This document shows, one piece after another, positions 21,201-32,611 of a stretch of DNA of 64,000 bases (position 1 is its first letter; every line of letters starts with the position of its first letter). Under the pieces are notes generated by a model, which did not search any database, was not told the DNA's origin, and saw nothing but the letters and a program-made list of their open reading frames with translations. Source of the stretch: Chara braunii (lineage: Eukaryota > Streptophyta > Charophyceae > Charales > Characeae); assembly GCA_003427395.1 (NCBI GenBank), contig BFEA01000220.1, positions 46,106-110,105 of the forward strand, in the 5' to 3' direction. Both the position numbers and the translations under genes were made by a program.

Positions 21201-24200
21201 AAAAAATAAATTATAGCTACCTTTGTAGTTCCATGGAAAAGAAGATGATCATCTTTGGAAAAAAAATACTTAATTTTTCTATGAATAAATGAAAATGGCA
21301 TCATAATTGAGACTTGGATTGGAATGAAAAGAAATATGGTTCCCTACAACTATGATATTTACATCCAAGTGATGTTATGTAACACTTATATGACAGAAGA
21401 AGAAAAAAAAAGTGCTTGTAGTTATCAAAGTTTTGTGGAAAAAAAAAAATGATCATAACTATTTGAAAATAGTTTGTTTGAAACTTGGCTCTAAGACGAG
21501 TTTTTTAGTTTATGCATATTCATTCTCGTCTATTTTGACTTAATGCTACACTTTGTCTTGTGTGGCTCATACTTTGCTTGACCCATACGAACAAAAATAA
21601 AAATGGAGTGAAATATCATAACAAAGATGATGTAAAAAAAAAGGTATAAAATAAGTCAAAATTTTATTATACGAATTATGCATACTTCCACTTTTGATTT
21701 TCTTAGCAAATTCACAATCTCCTTCATGTTTTCAAATCTTGCAACAAATTAGTAAGCAAATAATGACAATCGAAGGTACATTTATGGTAAGGTAATTTCA
21801 AACGTGTTAATATTGTTCGAGAAGTCGACAACCTTAGTTCATATCCGAAGTTTTTAAAGATTGACTTCTTGTAAAATGTAGTACTTTATTATGGTTAATG
21901 TTATTTACTAAGTTTGTTTACTTTTCTTGTTTTTTGCTTATTTCAAGCTAAAGTAATCTGTTATATTTTATTTTTTTAAACATTTCGTTTTTAATCCTTC
22001 AGTTGTATATTATTTTTATTTGAGAAATATTTTTGAAAATTGATTTTCATGACATATGTACACCTGCAACCTTTTGATGTGGGAAATGAAGGGGACTACA
22101 TTGCACTCATCACCAGTAAACCCCTGACAATAAAATTGGCGAGGGACGAAAAAAAATTGCGAAAAATGATTTAATCACTAATTTACATTTATTTTTGTTT
22201 CGACTTCGAATTGGAAAGTAATAAAATTTGGCCAATCGAATATTACCCCTTTTTTTTTTTTTTGCAATTATGTCCCTTTCTATTTTGTGCTTATGTTTTC
22301 TTCACTTGAAGTTGTCGACCTCTTTTTCCTTCTAAATACCCGACTGGAAACTCTTAAAGAAATTATATATAGAGATTTCAATTCCCACTTTGACCTTCAG
22401 ACCAACACATCAATTTTTTTTTACCACACTCTCTTACAACACAATTTTGGAATGAGAAATACCTTCGACAATCGATAGATAAGAAACAGGCGAGCACTAT
22501 TTGGTTCCTTAATTGCAATAGGAAATGACACTAATAGAGATGTTCTGGTTAGTAATTTTTTCTATTATAAGTAACTATGAAACGAAGAGCCCACAATAGT
22601 CCCCGTGTTATTTGAGGGGCGGAGTGCTCAGTATGGAGTCACCACATAGGCAATTTCAATAGTAGAGCAGTGTCGTGATTTTTTTTTTTAATGTCTATTC
22701 TCCCATATTACTTGTGAAGTACTATATATGAAGGGATGCTAAACCCTTTTTTCAGTTTTTTTTATCCAATGTACTTGTGGGACACTAGACCTGGTTTCCA
22801 ACATGTGTAACTCCCCACCAAATAGAAAGAAGTCATCTACACATACTGCCACAATCTTTAAGGTGCTCCATGCTCAAGATTGCGAGTTTTGCATAGGATA
22901 TTTTACATTAAGAAAAAATGGGGAAAATACATTTTGGGCCTACACTTGACATCAACCAGAAAACAATATTGGATATGCGGTTTTTCATCATAGGTTTTCT
23001 CTCCCGATTCTTCTTATCCAGTTTACCTGAAGTAAGTCATCGTTGTCTCATTTCTTAATTATGTTGTGGGCCAACAAACATCTCCTTAAACATATGATAT
23101 GCTATCAATCAATTAGGGGTTCATGAATATTAGGCACAAACAAGTTCTAAAGAAAATGGATGGCAATGACCCCAACCCGAATTGCCAAGAACTATTTTTT
23201 GGGATGGGGAGAAAATTACAAGAGAACAAGGTCCTTGGAGGTAGAGAATTAGGATAGCGGTGGAAGGAAATAAGAACGGGGCACCTCTTGTCGACTTGGA
23301 CAAGTGCATCCAATGATGGTTGTTGACATCTTGGTTTAAACCGCGAGTTCGTAAGCAAGATGTGCAATTTTGGCCGCATTTTGAATGTGCACACTTGTAT
23401 GGCAGTTCGCTATATTATAAGGTTTTGCCGTTGTTCCCCTCCTCAGCATTGAGGCGTGCTTTTTTGGCAGGTATAGTTTGAGCGAAGCAAAGGCCAGACC
23501 CAATGTATGCCATACTTGCGCTAAGGCATCGCAAACAATTTTATTTTAAGAAGGGCGACAACCTTGAGGTACTATCGATAAGCCTAAGGTAATTCAAAAT
23601 TATATTTCTCGTCTCGATGATCAAGATTTGCTTGCGCGTCAAGAGTTCATAGGTGTACTATTCAACCACATGGATTTGGTGATACCACAAATCCAACAAT
23701 TTTGCTAAAGGCAGCATGGCGACAGACAAACCGCTTCTCGTTTCCCATCACAAAGCGCAGGAAAGTTCAAGAACGCTAGCTCTCCCCCTCAATCCTAGGA
23801 GCGGCCAAAGTCGAGGACAGTAAGATGTGGTTCGACAGGTAGGCATGTTGGGTTCATTTCCACGTTGCATTGCATGGGCATGTTCTCGTCGGTGTGTAAT
23901 TTTGGATGATAAAAAAAAGGCGGGACCACAGATCGTGAAGAAAAAGCGTCACAGCGCTGCGATAGACCATGGTCCGCATCAGAAATGTTGCAATTTGTCC
24001 GGTGACCGTCTCCCTTCTGACACTAGTTCTCTTGCAAAGTTTTGTAACTTCGCTGTTAATCGATGATGACTTTGCCATGTTCAGTCGGTGTGAACAACTT
24101 CTAGTGTTTCACCTAACTTTTTTTCCACGTGTGTTTCATGTCAACAATTCCTTTTTTTTTCTTTATTATAAAAAAAGGCGGCGGACTTGAGATATTATCA

Positions 24201-24760
24201 TCCAACTGACCAACCACATGAAATTTAGAAGCATTTGATGCCATTCATGTAGTTGAAGTCTTTAATTTCATCATATAGTTCCATTTGGTTTAGAGCTCAT
24301 GTTTGTGTTTCAGCAGTTTCGAGGTAGGCTCACTAACCTCTCGATAGTGAGTGACCCTCGTGGGTAGAATAGGGATCTCGTTGCACCACTCACTAAATGT
24401 GAAAAAGACAAAAGCAATGATGGTTTTCTTTTTGTTAGCCTTATTAATAGCTCCAATCTATTGACGGCGAGCTGCACCTACTGGGATTTTTCCTCAATCG
24501 TCAATTTCAATACTTTATTTAGTCAAGGGACGCAAAACAAAAAATAGTGGTGGCGAGTCTGTCTGACCCTCAAGATTTGCAAGATAAAAGGAAAACTTAA
24601 ATTGGAAAAAAATTATTCTCTTGAATCAGGGTACTTGTAGAACGAATGAAAGATGGGTTGAGATTATGAAGTTTTTCAGGGGGGCTGATAGTCAAGAGGT
24701 TTCTGCCCCAGGAGCCAGGGGCAAACTTAGAGAATCCTGGATGTTTATGATACCTACTTG
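21201..24760. other. long AT-rich stretch, no gene recognised
   Basis: About 3.5 kb of AT-rich sequence with many A and T runs. GGGACACTAGACCTGGTTTCC and TGTGTAACTCCCCACCAAATAG at about 22770-22825 resemble a block at about 53546-53590, so a dispersed repeat is present. I find no coding or RNA signature. Confidence 0.45.
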
Positions 24761-24951
24761 AAACCACCAGTATTTGGCCCAACCATTTGTTTTCGCCTTG
24801 GTCCGTTAATGTGTTGTGTTTTCCAGGGTTCGGGTACCAGAGCAAAATGATTGGCGGTGCTAGCCAAAAGAAACTCGTGTCAATTTTTTTTTCTTTGGCA
24901 CACATCCTGTTTCCAACATCGGAGAAAAGTGCTTGGAAGTACTATTGATTT
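24761..24951. mobile_element. possible fourth MITE-like copy with diverged right end
   Basis: The left end AAACCACCAGTATTTGGCCC is a good match to copy 2. The right end AGTACTATTGATTT fits the inverted repeat with several mismatches. Another single end (AAACAACCAGTACTTGTCCC, about 25102) lies just before the large LTR element. Confidence 0.3.
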
Positions 24952-25131
24952 GAAATTGTTAGTCCATGTCGCACCGAACCACTTGGTAGCGTATCTCTTA
25001 TTCACCGTTCTACATGTCCCTCTACAATCAGCCCAAGTCATTGTGCCAATATTGTCCAATATCATGTTCACCAAGACGTGAGTTCTACTGAATACTTAGT
25101 AAACAACCAGTACTTGTCCCATCTACCAGCC

Positions 25132-25135
25132 GCGG
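25132..25135. repeat. left target-site duplication GCGG of the LTR element
   Basis: GCGG directly precedes the 5' LTR and recurs directly after the 3' LTR (53057-53060). Ty3-like elements usually make 5 bp. The flanking fifth base differs (CGCGG versus AGCGG if counted inward), so this is a 4-bp match or a mutated 5-bp one. Confidence 0.55.
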
Positions 25136-26315
25136 TGTCGGGGCAAATACCCTTACAAGGGTATCCGCCCTGGTTTTTGCAAGTGACAGAAAGGCTCGAT
25201 TAGCCTGAAATTTTGGGTGCCTGTGCGGCAAATACGAGGGTCGTCCGCACACGGGCAAAGGCCTGCCTTGTCCCGGTAGGGAGTATGTGGGCGCGCAATT
25301 TCAAGGTGGGTGGGTGATCTCTTTGATTGAATGTGCAGCCGGGGTAGCCGACCGACCTAGACTGTGTGACGAGCTTGGTTAAGGGGTGAAGGACCGCCTT
25401 TGGGCGGCGCGCGTGACCGACGGCGAGACTGGCGTGCCGGTAGGCGCACGGGGCGGCCACGGCGCGGGATGGTGGGCCGGCGCGGACGCTTAGGGGCTGT
25501 GGGTACTAATGTGGGCCGAGAGAGTGGCCGGGGCGGTATCTTCGCCCGGAGCACCGTGAGACACCACTTTATAGGGGAGGCCTCGCCTGCTGATACCAGG
25601 CTTGGGCTTAGCCCTATAGGTTACGACACTGAACTTACACGGTAGAGGCGCGGGGATCGAGGCTGGGGGACGACAGTGTAGGAGCAATGGAGTGGCGTGA
25701 ACCTGAGGGGTTGAGGGTCCCGCGGGACTATCCCCTCGGTTTTGCCGAGGGGTCCCCCGGACGGTGTTCCTCTCCCTATTGGCGGATCCACCCCTTCCCC
25801 CGTATCTCAGGGGGGGTATTTTGCTTTTTTTTATTTACTTATATTGCTCTTCCCTTCGTTCAAGCTCTCTGAGTTCAGAGCTGTAGGGGGGCCGATATTG
25901 CACCTTCGGGGCCGATCGTTCGGGCTGTCGGCCTGGTAGAGTAGGCGCAATTCTGAACTTGAACAGCCCAAGAGGGGCGGCGAGGAACCAACAACGAAAG
26001 GGAGGTTTGCATGGATCATCGTGATCCGGGAGTGAACCCTGACGAGGGTCGTGGCCAGGGCCACGCCCGATGTATACGAAGCGGAGGAGCCCCTTTGAAG
26101 GGCGGGGAGATCTGCGACATGAGAAAGATCCGCACAACCCCCATGCAGAGGTGATATTCAGGGGGCGAACCCGGATGGAAACCGGGTTAGGGGCGTGCGG
26201 AAAGGTAAAAGAAAAAGGGGGATTTTTGTTCTGGGTTTAGTTTTTGTTTTCTGCCTTCTTTTTGGCTTGTCGAGGTCGGTCAACTTTGCTGACGCGGCCA
26301 CTGGGGAGGTCGGGA

Positions 26316-26383
26316 GTGATATAGAGGAGATTTGCCTAGCCTATGCGCAAGGCTCCTGTGTATAGACCTTAAGAGAGAGGCCA
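26316..26383 (+). repeat. U6-snRNA-like module A in 5' LTR
   Basis: GTGATATAGAGGAGATTTGC, then CTATGCGCAAGGCTCCTGTG and GAGAGAGGCC follow the order of U6 snRNA from the ACAGAGA region to the 3' end. It is the most diverged of the three. Confidence 0.55.
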
Positions 26384-26583
26384 GGTCCATGTGAAGAAGA
26401 GCTAAGTGAGTGAGGGCAGCAAGGCGGATCTCCGCTGGATAGAGTCTGAGTGAGACAGAGGGGATCCGCGGAGCCAACAAGGTGAGGAGAGCCGGGAATG
26501 AACCCGGACGTGGATCGAGGCCAGGCGCGTGCGCGGTAGACGGTGGCCCTTCGCTCCGCGGCGGGGCGTTCCCCTCTGGCCGG

Positions 26584-26680
26584 GTCGTTCGGGACATCCA
26601 TAAAAATTGAAACGATACAGAGAAGATTTGCCCGGCCCCCGCACGAGGCTGACAAGCATAAGTCCCGAAAGAGGGGCCGG
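26584..26680 (+). repeat. U6-snRNA-like module B in 5' LTR, best preserved
   Basis: TTCGGGACATCCATAAAAAT and GAAACGATACAGAGAAGATT match U6 almost base for base, including the ACAGAGA box. Then GGCCCCCGCACGAGGCTGACAAGC matches with a few changes, and GTCCCGAAAGAGGGGCC closes it. The AGC triad of U6 is TGC here, so it would not work as a spliceosomal U6. Unlike the PFD5-intron copy it lacks a poly(A) tail. Confidence 0.8.
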
Positions 26681-26741
26681 GTTCACGTGCCGAGGTAGGG
26701 CGAGGCTGCAGCCTCGCGGACTGGCGTTGCCGCGGTCGAAA

Positions 26742-26830
26742 TCCCTCGTGACATTCGCGAAAACTGGGACGATAACAGGGAAGATTAGTTGGACCCCTGC
26801 GTGAGCTGAAGCGTATAAATCAGGGGCCGG
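26742..26830 (+). repeat. U6-snRNA-like module C in 5' LTR, containing TATAAAT
   Basis: TCCCTCGTGACATTCGCGAA, then ACTGGGACGATAACAGGGAA, GATTAG and ACCCCTGCGTGAGCTGAAGC follow the U6 order. Where U6 has GCACAAATC this module has GCGTATAAATC, which creates a TATA-like box at 26814-26820. Confidence 0.65.
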
Positions 26831-28365
26831 CGCTCCTGTCCAATCTGCTTTGCTCCATTTTTCCCCGGCCCGAATTCGCGAGGTCCGGTTACAGTGTGCT
26901 GCCTGGCCATAGTGCGTTTGGATTCGGATGACGTCAACGCAACAGGGAAGGTGTCGGGGATGGCGGAAAGTGGGAGAGAGCGCATCGAGGAGTGACAAGC
27001 TCGCTCAGTTCGGGGTCGTTTTGAGCAGGGGACGTGGCAACCTCGGGGTTTTTGCCCCGGGCGAGTGTAATGGTGAGGTCGGATTTAGCGTTAGTTTAGT
27101 AGAATAGGAATTAATGAGAGAATGAATCGTGGGCGATGGTGGAGGAGAGGTATCGTGAGGGAGAAATACACCTATCGCACGCTTCCTCTACAGAGTTAAG
27201 CAAGGGACGAGTCTAAGTTGGGGTTTCTAACCATTGCGAGTGCGAGGACGGTGTCAGACTTGGGACGCAGGGGTCAGTTTTGGGATTGTAAGTTGAAGAA
27301 GCTGCGCGGGGAGACTGGGTTTTTCGAAAGTACTAATGTAGCTCTCCGCGTTTTAGCGGGAGATACACTCTATTTCACCCACCTTATCGGTGGAGGTAGC
27401 ACACGGCCAGCCGAGCGGTAGGGGGTCTGCCTGATTAACCCAGGGGGGGGGCCGCGGAGCACTAAGGAGAGGACTCGGGAGTGGAGGACGTATCCTCTCG
27501 AGTTCTAAGGAGGGGTTCATCCGAACTTTGCCTGCCTCGGGGCCGACCGCGCGGTGGAGACGAGAGCTTGAGAGGCAGCACTGCAGTGTAGCCCGCTGTT
27601 TGACGGGCGACCGCCAAGCTCATTCTAAGCAGGCTAGGACTGGTGGCGGTTACGGGACCAGCTAGTGTATCGCACTGAGAAGAAGGGGCTCGCGGTGCAT
27701 GCCGGAAACTCGGTTGTAGACTGTGTGGTCGGTGAATGACAATGTGCACGAACGAGTTGGTGAAAGTTAGTGAATTGGGGGTGGGAAGAAAAGGCGGGTA
27801 GAGAGGGGGCATCGGAGAAGGTGAAAGCCCTGTCGACCGCCGGCAGATGTTGTGCAACAGGCTGTTGTACGGGAAGGGGGCCCGCAGTTGTATGGGGCTT
27901 GCAGGCGGGCCGTTACCACGTGGCTCGCTGTTCGTACCAGCTGGCTACAGCCGTTGCCGGATTGCTAACTATAACGGTTGTCTACGATTTCACTGACGAG
28001 GGGGGGGGTATTGCAGTCCTACCTGCTGACTTCGTAAGCTGCGGCTGGAGTCTTTATGCCTACAGGTGTTACCGTAATTACTGTCGCTCCCCACAGTGCC
28101 AGGCGGCTATGTCACCTATGTGCAGCGGCCCAGCGCACAGTATTTTCTGCGGGACAACTACAGTGTTCCCTGATTGCTTTTGCCGCAGGCACGACCGTTG
28201 TCCTGGCTACGTGGTTATTGCGGCGACCACTGAGCTTATGGCAGGCTGCAGCGTGTTTGAGTGAAGCCATTTGAGGACCATGTGACGGTAACTCTGTCAA
28301 GGAAGGCGACAATGGGGTGAGAGGGAAGTGACCGGATCATTGCGGCAGTGTGAAGGAAGTGGAGT

Positions 28366-29092
28366 NGTGGCAGAAGGGGGAGGCTGACTCCCACGGGCTG
28401 ACTTCAGGTGACCAGGCTGCAGCATGATTTGGCCGCCATTTCGGGACCCTCAGGCGCTGAAGGATTGAAGACCCTCTCAAGCGAGTCTGAGTGTTTCTTT
28501 CTTAGATCTGAGAGTCTCATACCTTCTCATCCTGTCCTTCTTACCCTAAGTCTGGTCCTTTGGCTTTGAGAGGAAGGCGGCAGGCTGGCGTGTGGCCCGT
28601 ACTCCGCACCAAGGTCTTTGTGGGAGGTTGCCCCACCGATTGCAGGAGCTCTGCCGGGACTCAGGCGGAGTCCTGGAGGCAGGGAACTGAGTGGTAATCC
28701 CTTGACTCCCTCTATAGACCCAACTATAACCCCTACCTGTAAATCTCTCTACGTTTGACTGAGTGGNTTGTGNGGATCCTGTACTTGATTTTGAGCTTGA
28801 CTTTCAGGACATAAGTCAGATTGAAGTAAAGGAATGTATGGGCGATTTCAGTTTTAGTTTGTTGATTGCCTGAAAGCAGATTGTGAATGAAATGGGTTGT
28901 ATTTGGGGGAAGGTTGGGAGAAAGGCAGTATTGGGTGCAGACTGATTGGGTCGTCAAGGCTGGGAGGTCCCCATAAGCTTAGGAAAGTCCAGCGCGTTGT
29001 TTATGGGTGTGTATGGAGCCTCAGACNGCTCTATAAGTTTAGGTGGCCTGAAGTTNTGGAGGCTGGGATGTCCCCATAAGTTTGGGGAGACN
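28366..29092. other. isolated N positions in 5' LTR
   Basis: Single unknown bases at 28366, 28767, 28773, 29027, 29056 and 29092. All but the first recur at the matching position of the 3' LTR. Confidence 0.9.
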
Positions 29093-29905
29093 TGGTGCTG
29101 TGAATTGCATGGAGGGTCAGGACACTTTATAAGTTTAGGTGCCCTGACTGCTCTGACTTGTAAGGGCTTGAGTGTGAGTGATTTTCAGGACCCCAGGGCG
29201 CTCTATAATTTTAGGTACCCTGGGTTGCCGTGTTTATTTGGGGTTTTTTATGTTTCGTTAGCTCTGATCGAGGAGGCCTGGACCGCTCTATAAGTTTAGG
29301 TGGTTCAGCCCTTCTCCTGTTTCATTTTGAGGGAATAATTCTAGCAGGGGACATGCTGCTCTATAAGTTTAGGTAGCCTGCCCCACTGCCTCGCACAGAC
29401 TGGATCAGAGAGAAACGAACCTCGCAGAGGATCAGACCGCTCTATAAGTTTAGGTAGTCTGACCCAATGTCTCGCACATGTTGGAACCCAATTGATATAA
29501 TTTGGCTATATTGTATTACTATGCTATTAAGAACAGGCTGGTTAGGCCGCTTTATAAGTTTAGGTAGCCTGACTATAGCTTATCACAAAGAAGAGAGAAT
29601 AACTAAGAGGTATAATTAAAGGTAAACCTGGGCAGGCTGAGCAGTGTTCTAAGTTGAGCGGCTCAGCCCTATGTCCCTTTGGAAGACTAAGTTCAGATAT
29701 ATATATATATATATATAATTTGGCTATTTAAACAGTTTAGGGTGACTAGAGTGGTCTAGTCATATACCCTAAGAAGGGAGAAGTAGTTGTGCCCTCTGTT
29801 TGTGTATACTTGGCAAAGTCAGAACGCTCTATAAGTTTAGGTATTCTGACTTTGGGCCTGGCTAAGCTGGGCGTGCTCTGTAAGTTCAGCTGGCCTGACC
29901 TATGC
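28955..29905 (+). repeat. array of about 12-13 hairpins with shared loop and covarying stems (5' LTR)
   Basis: The loop core CTCTATAAGTTTAGGT recurs, each time enclosed by a different but self-complementary stem. Examples: 29116-29148 GTCAGG/CCTGAC; 29192-29224 CCCAGGG/CCCTGGG; 29278-29308 CTGGACC/GGTTCAG (one G-U); 29432-29462 TCAGAC/GTCTGA; 29541-29573 GTTAGGC/GCCTGAC (one U-G); 29635-29668 GGCTGAGC/GCTCAGCC; 29737-29772 TTAGGGTGACTAGA with its complement; 29815-29853 AAAGTCAGAA/TTCTGACTTT. Spacing is 60-110 bp. A (TA)10 run lies at about 29698-29717. Confidence 0.85.
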
Positions 29906-30179
29906 CTTATGTAAGTTGGGTATAATGGGATAACCTACAGAGGGAGCATGAACTATTGTTTGTTAAAGAGCTTGGGGTTGGTGAGAGTACTTATTTTTGT
30001 GGTCTGGCCTGCATGTGGTGGAGTGAGATTACTACTTGGTTTGGGCTTCAAGTTGACAGGTAGTTGCTTTAGAGGCTCGCCACGTGCTAGAGCGATAGGA
30101 GTTAGGTTAATTCCTACATTTTCTGAGTTGACTTTATTTTACTTAGATCGATTCTTGCATTTTCTGAGACTCGCTGTTA

Positions 30180-30770
30180 TATTGAGCTTGTATAAATTTT
30201 GGTAAGCTACTTTCTCTACGGGAAGCGCTGCCGAAATTTTTACAGATTCAAGGAGTTGGACAAATTTTGACATGTCAAAGTTCAAACTTGCCTTTTTTAT
30301 ATATCTGACTTAGTAGAAACCTGGAAAGTCTCATTTTCTAAGGGGAGTGATGCCCAAATTTATGTTAATTCAGGGAGATAGACAAAATTGGACTTTGAGA
30401 AGTCAAAGTTAGTCTTAAGCTCTAAATTTAGCTTTGTATAAATTTTGGGAAAACACTTTTCTAGGGGGAGTGTTGCCGAAATTTCTGCAAAATTAAGGAG
30501 TTAGTCAGATTCCGTCTAAGTTGAACTCAAGGTTGGGGGCTGAGTTCAAATCTGACTTGGTATAAATCTGGGAAATCCCCAATTTCAAAGGGGATGCTGC
30601 CCAAATTCTTACTAATTCAGAGAGTTAGACAAAATTTGACTTTCAAGAGGTATAGATTACTCCGGCTTTTGATATTTGGGCTTGTATAGATTCTGAAAAG
30701 GCACTTTTCCTACGGGAAGCGCTGCCGAAATCTTCTTGAACTAGAGGAGTTAGATTATATTTTGACAGGT
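30180..30770 (+). repeat. five-unit tandem repeat, about 124 bp period (5' LTR)
   Basis: Each unit contains (C)TA(C/A/G)GGG(A/G)AG(C/T)G(C/T)TGCC(G/C)AAATTT, starting at about 30216, 30338, 30461, 30586 and 30710, preceded by TATAAATTTTGGGAAA-like sequence and followed by AGGAGTTAGACAAAATTTGAC-like sequence. Units differ at many places, so the array is old. Confidence 0.85.
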
Positions 30771-31654
30771 GGCGATTCTGGCAATCCGCCCTAAATAAGG
30801 AAGATTCTGCCATTAGTCTACCCTTGCTTGGGCACTGGCTTAGAGGCAAGCTTGGACTTAGTTGCCAGAAAACTCTGAGTGGGAATGTTCTATGGAGGTT
30901 TATCCCCCACATGCTGATGATTTAGCTTGGGTATTTGACCTATCTTGTGTTACAGGTTCTTTGGAATGTCTGATCCAAGATCAGTGATCCAAGATCAGGA
31001 CTAGATTCAGCTTGATCCCTTGAGGGTCACCTTCTGTTATCATTGATAACAGGTCGGCTGCCGATTCGTTGGTTTACGACTCGATTTCAACCCACTCTCT
31101 ATACTCAACCTAAAAGGCTTTAGCCCTGGTGGTTTCATTGTTTGTTAAGGGTTTCACCCGGACTTTTATTGAATGACCATTTAACAAAGGTACTGAGTAT
31201 TTATTTGAGGTTGGTTGGATTGGCGATTGGGGCTTGCATGACTAAAGCGAAGGGGTATGAGCATAGAGAATGGTTGGGGTTGACTTCGTGTAGTGCGTGT
31301 TTTATCGCTCGATTTTTTATGTGATTGCAGGTATGTCCTGTGACTCGGATTTTTGGATTTGGACTGCCTACGACCCCATATACATATACATGGTTGTGAG
31401 GAGTCCCACTGTGCCTGCGAGAAGTGATCGTCACAACTTTATCTCCCTTTTGGATGTATGCGTGGGTATACTTACGATGAGTGTCCGAGAGGCCTAAGAG
31501 GCCATGTTAAAACCCGCTTAAAGGTTGGGGTTGAGGGACAGGGAAGGCCCTCCCTTCTGCCTATTTGCGTCTTGGGGGCTTTCTTAGTTGGATACTGGTC
31601 CCGGGCAGGGATTCAAGGTCCTTGTCCAGGACATCCCAAGCCCTAGGCCCTGCA

Positions 31655-32611
31655 NGGGAGGAGTCTCCCCTCGCATANAGCCTATTTACTTTGGCCGGCG
31701 GNACACCTCACCTGGAAGNCNGAAATGTCGCNAGGGNCGAANGNCATGTCNTTCAGCCGTTCAATATNNTGAGGGGAGACCCCTCGCGATGTGTTCCTTC
31801 ANCCATTCAATATCGCGAGGNCNGAGCCNCNACTACCACGAACAATTGNCATCGGTAGTNNGTATAGAGTNGGCCTGCGGCCGCGCANCTTTATGGTAGA
31901 GTCNTGCGCGCGACGTCTCGCCNCCCCAGCGTCTANAAGTTATGGGNTCGNCGGGCTCGCANGTAGGCNCAACGCTTGGGATTGNTGTAGGCCGNCGGCA
32001 CCACTCGCAGAGGGGAAGGGTACCCCACGGTCGTGAGCCCCCTTAAAGCAAAGGGGGGCCCTTGCCCTGTTCCCCNTTCNTGGGTTCNTGCGTGGTTTGT
32101 TTGNTTTTTAGAGATTTTTTATGGTTGGACGTTGTAGTNNGTGGCAGCNGTCAAAGTCAAACCCCTTGACTTTCGCCCAGGCCCCGGGGAGGACTTACCC
32201 CTAGGGCCNCGANAGACGACNACNACCANANGCATGGNCNTGTGTACCACCCACTNTGCATAAGGGTGCAGAAGANGGTNTGNGNTCTTCAACCGCCCAT
32301 GNCGGTTGTCTAGCGCTGAGAGATTAACCCTCAAGGCGCGTGTCAGCCGACACTTGAGTGTCGAATACGGCCCTNGAGATTAACGAGGACCGNGTGAGTA
32401 TGGGTACTACATAGTACGCCATCATCGNGACCGCTTGCGCACATTTGCATTGCGAGTCGATNTGAGATAGCCTCGCGTCCGCGNGGTTTTATATCGGGTC
32501 TCGCNCGNGANGCNTNTNCGATTTCCGCGTCGGAAAGTTATGGGTTGGCTACCGAGGNGCTAGGAGCNTTATCGCGTTGTTCGTGTTGTGTTNTCCTGCG
32601 AGAGTGCGTGN
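31655..32611. other. N-rich consensus-like segment of 5' LTR
   Basis: Several dozen single Ns are scattered over about 1 kb. The pattern recurs at the matching positions of the 3' LTR (51550-52506). A direct repeat is visible inside: the region ending in AAGTTATGGG at about 31950 resembles the one ending at about 32546. Confidence 0.85.

Noticed and set aside
26280-26998. Minus-strand frames of 100-198 codons in both LTRs (again at 46181-46893)
   Set aside because: They overlap one another and the U6-like modules, contain no known motif, and are expected in GC-rich DNA. Identity between LTRs is due to the duplication.
27770-28264. Cys-rich 164-codon plus-strand frame in the LTRs
   Set aside because: No signal peptide at a sensible position and no domain recognised. 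Its differences between the two LTRs include amino-acid changes in a short stretch, giving no sign of constraint.
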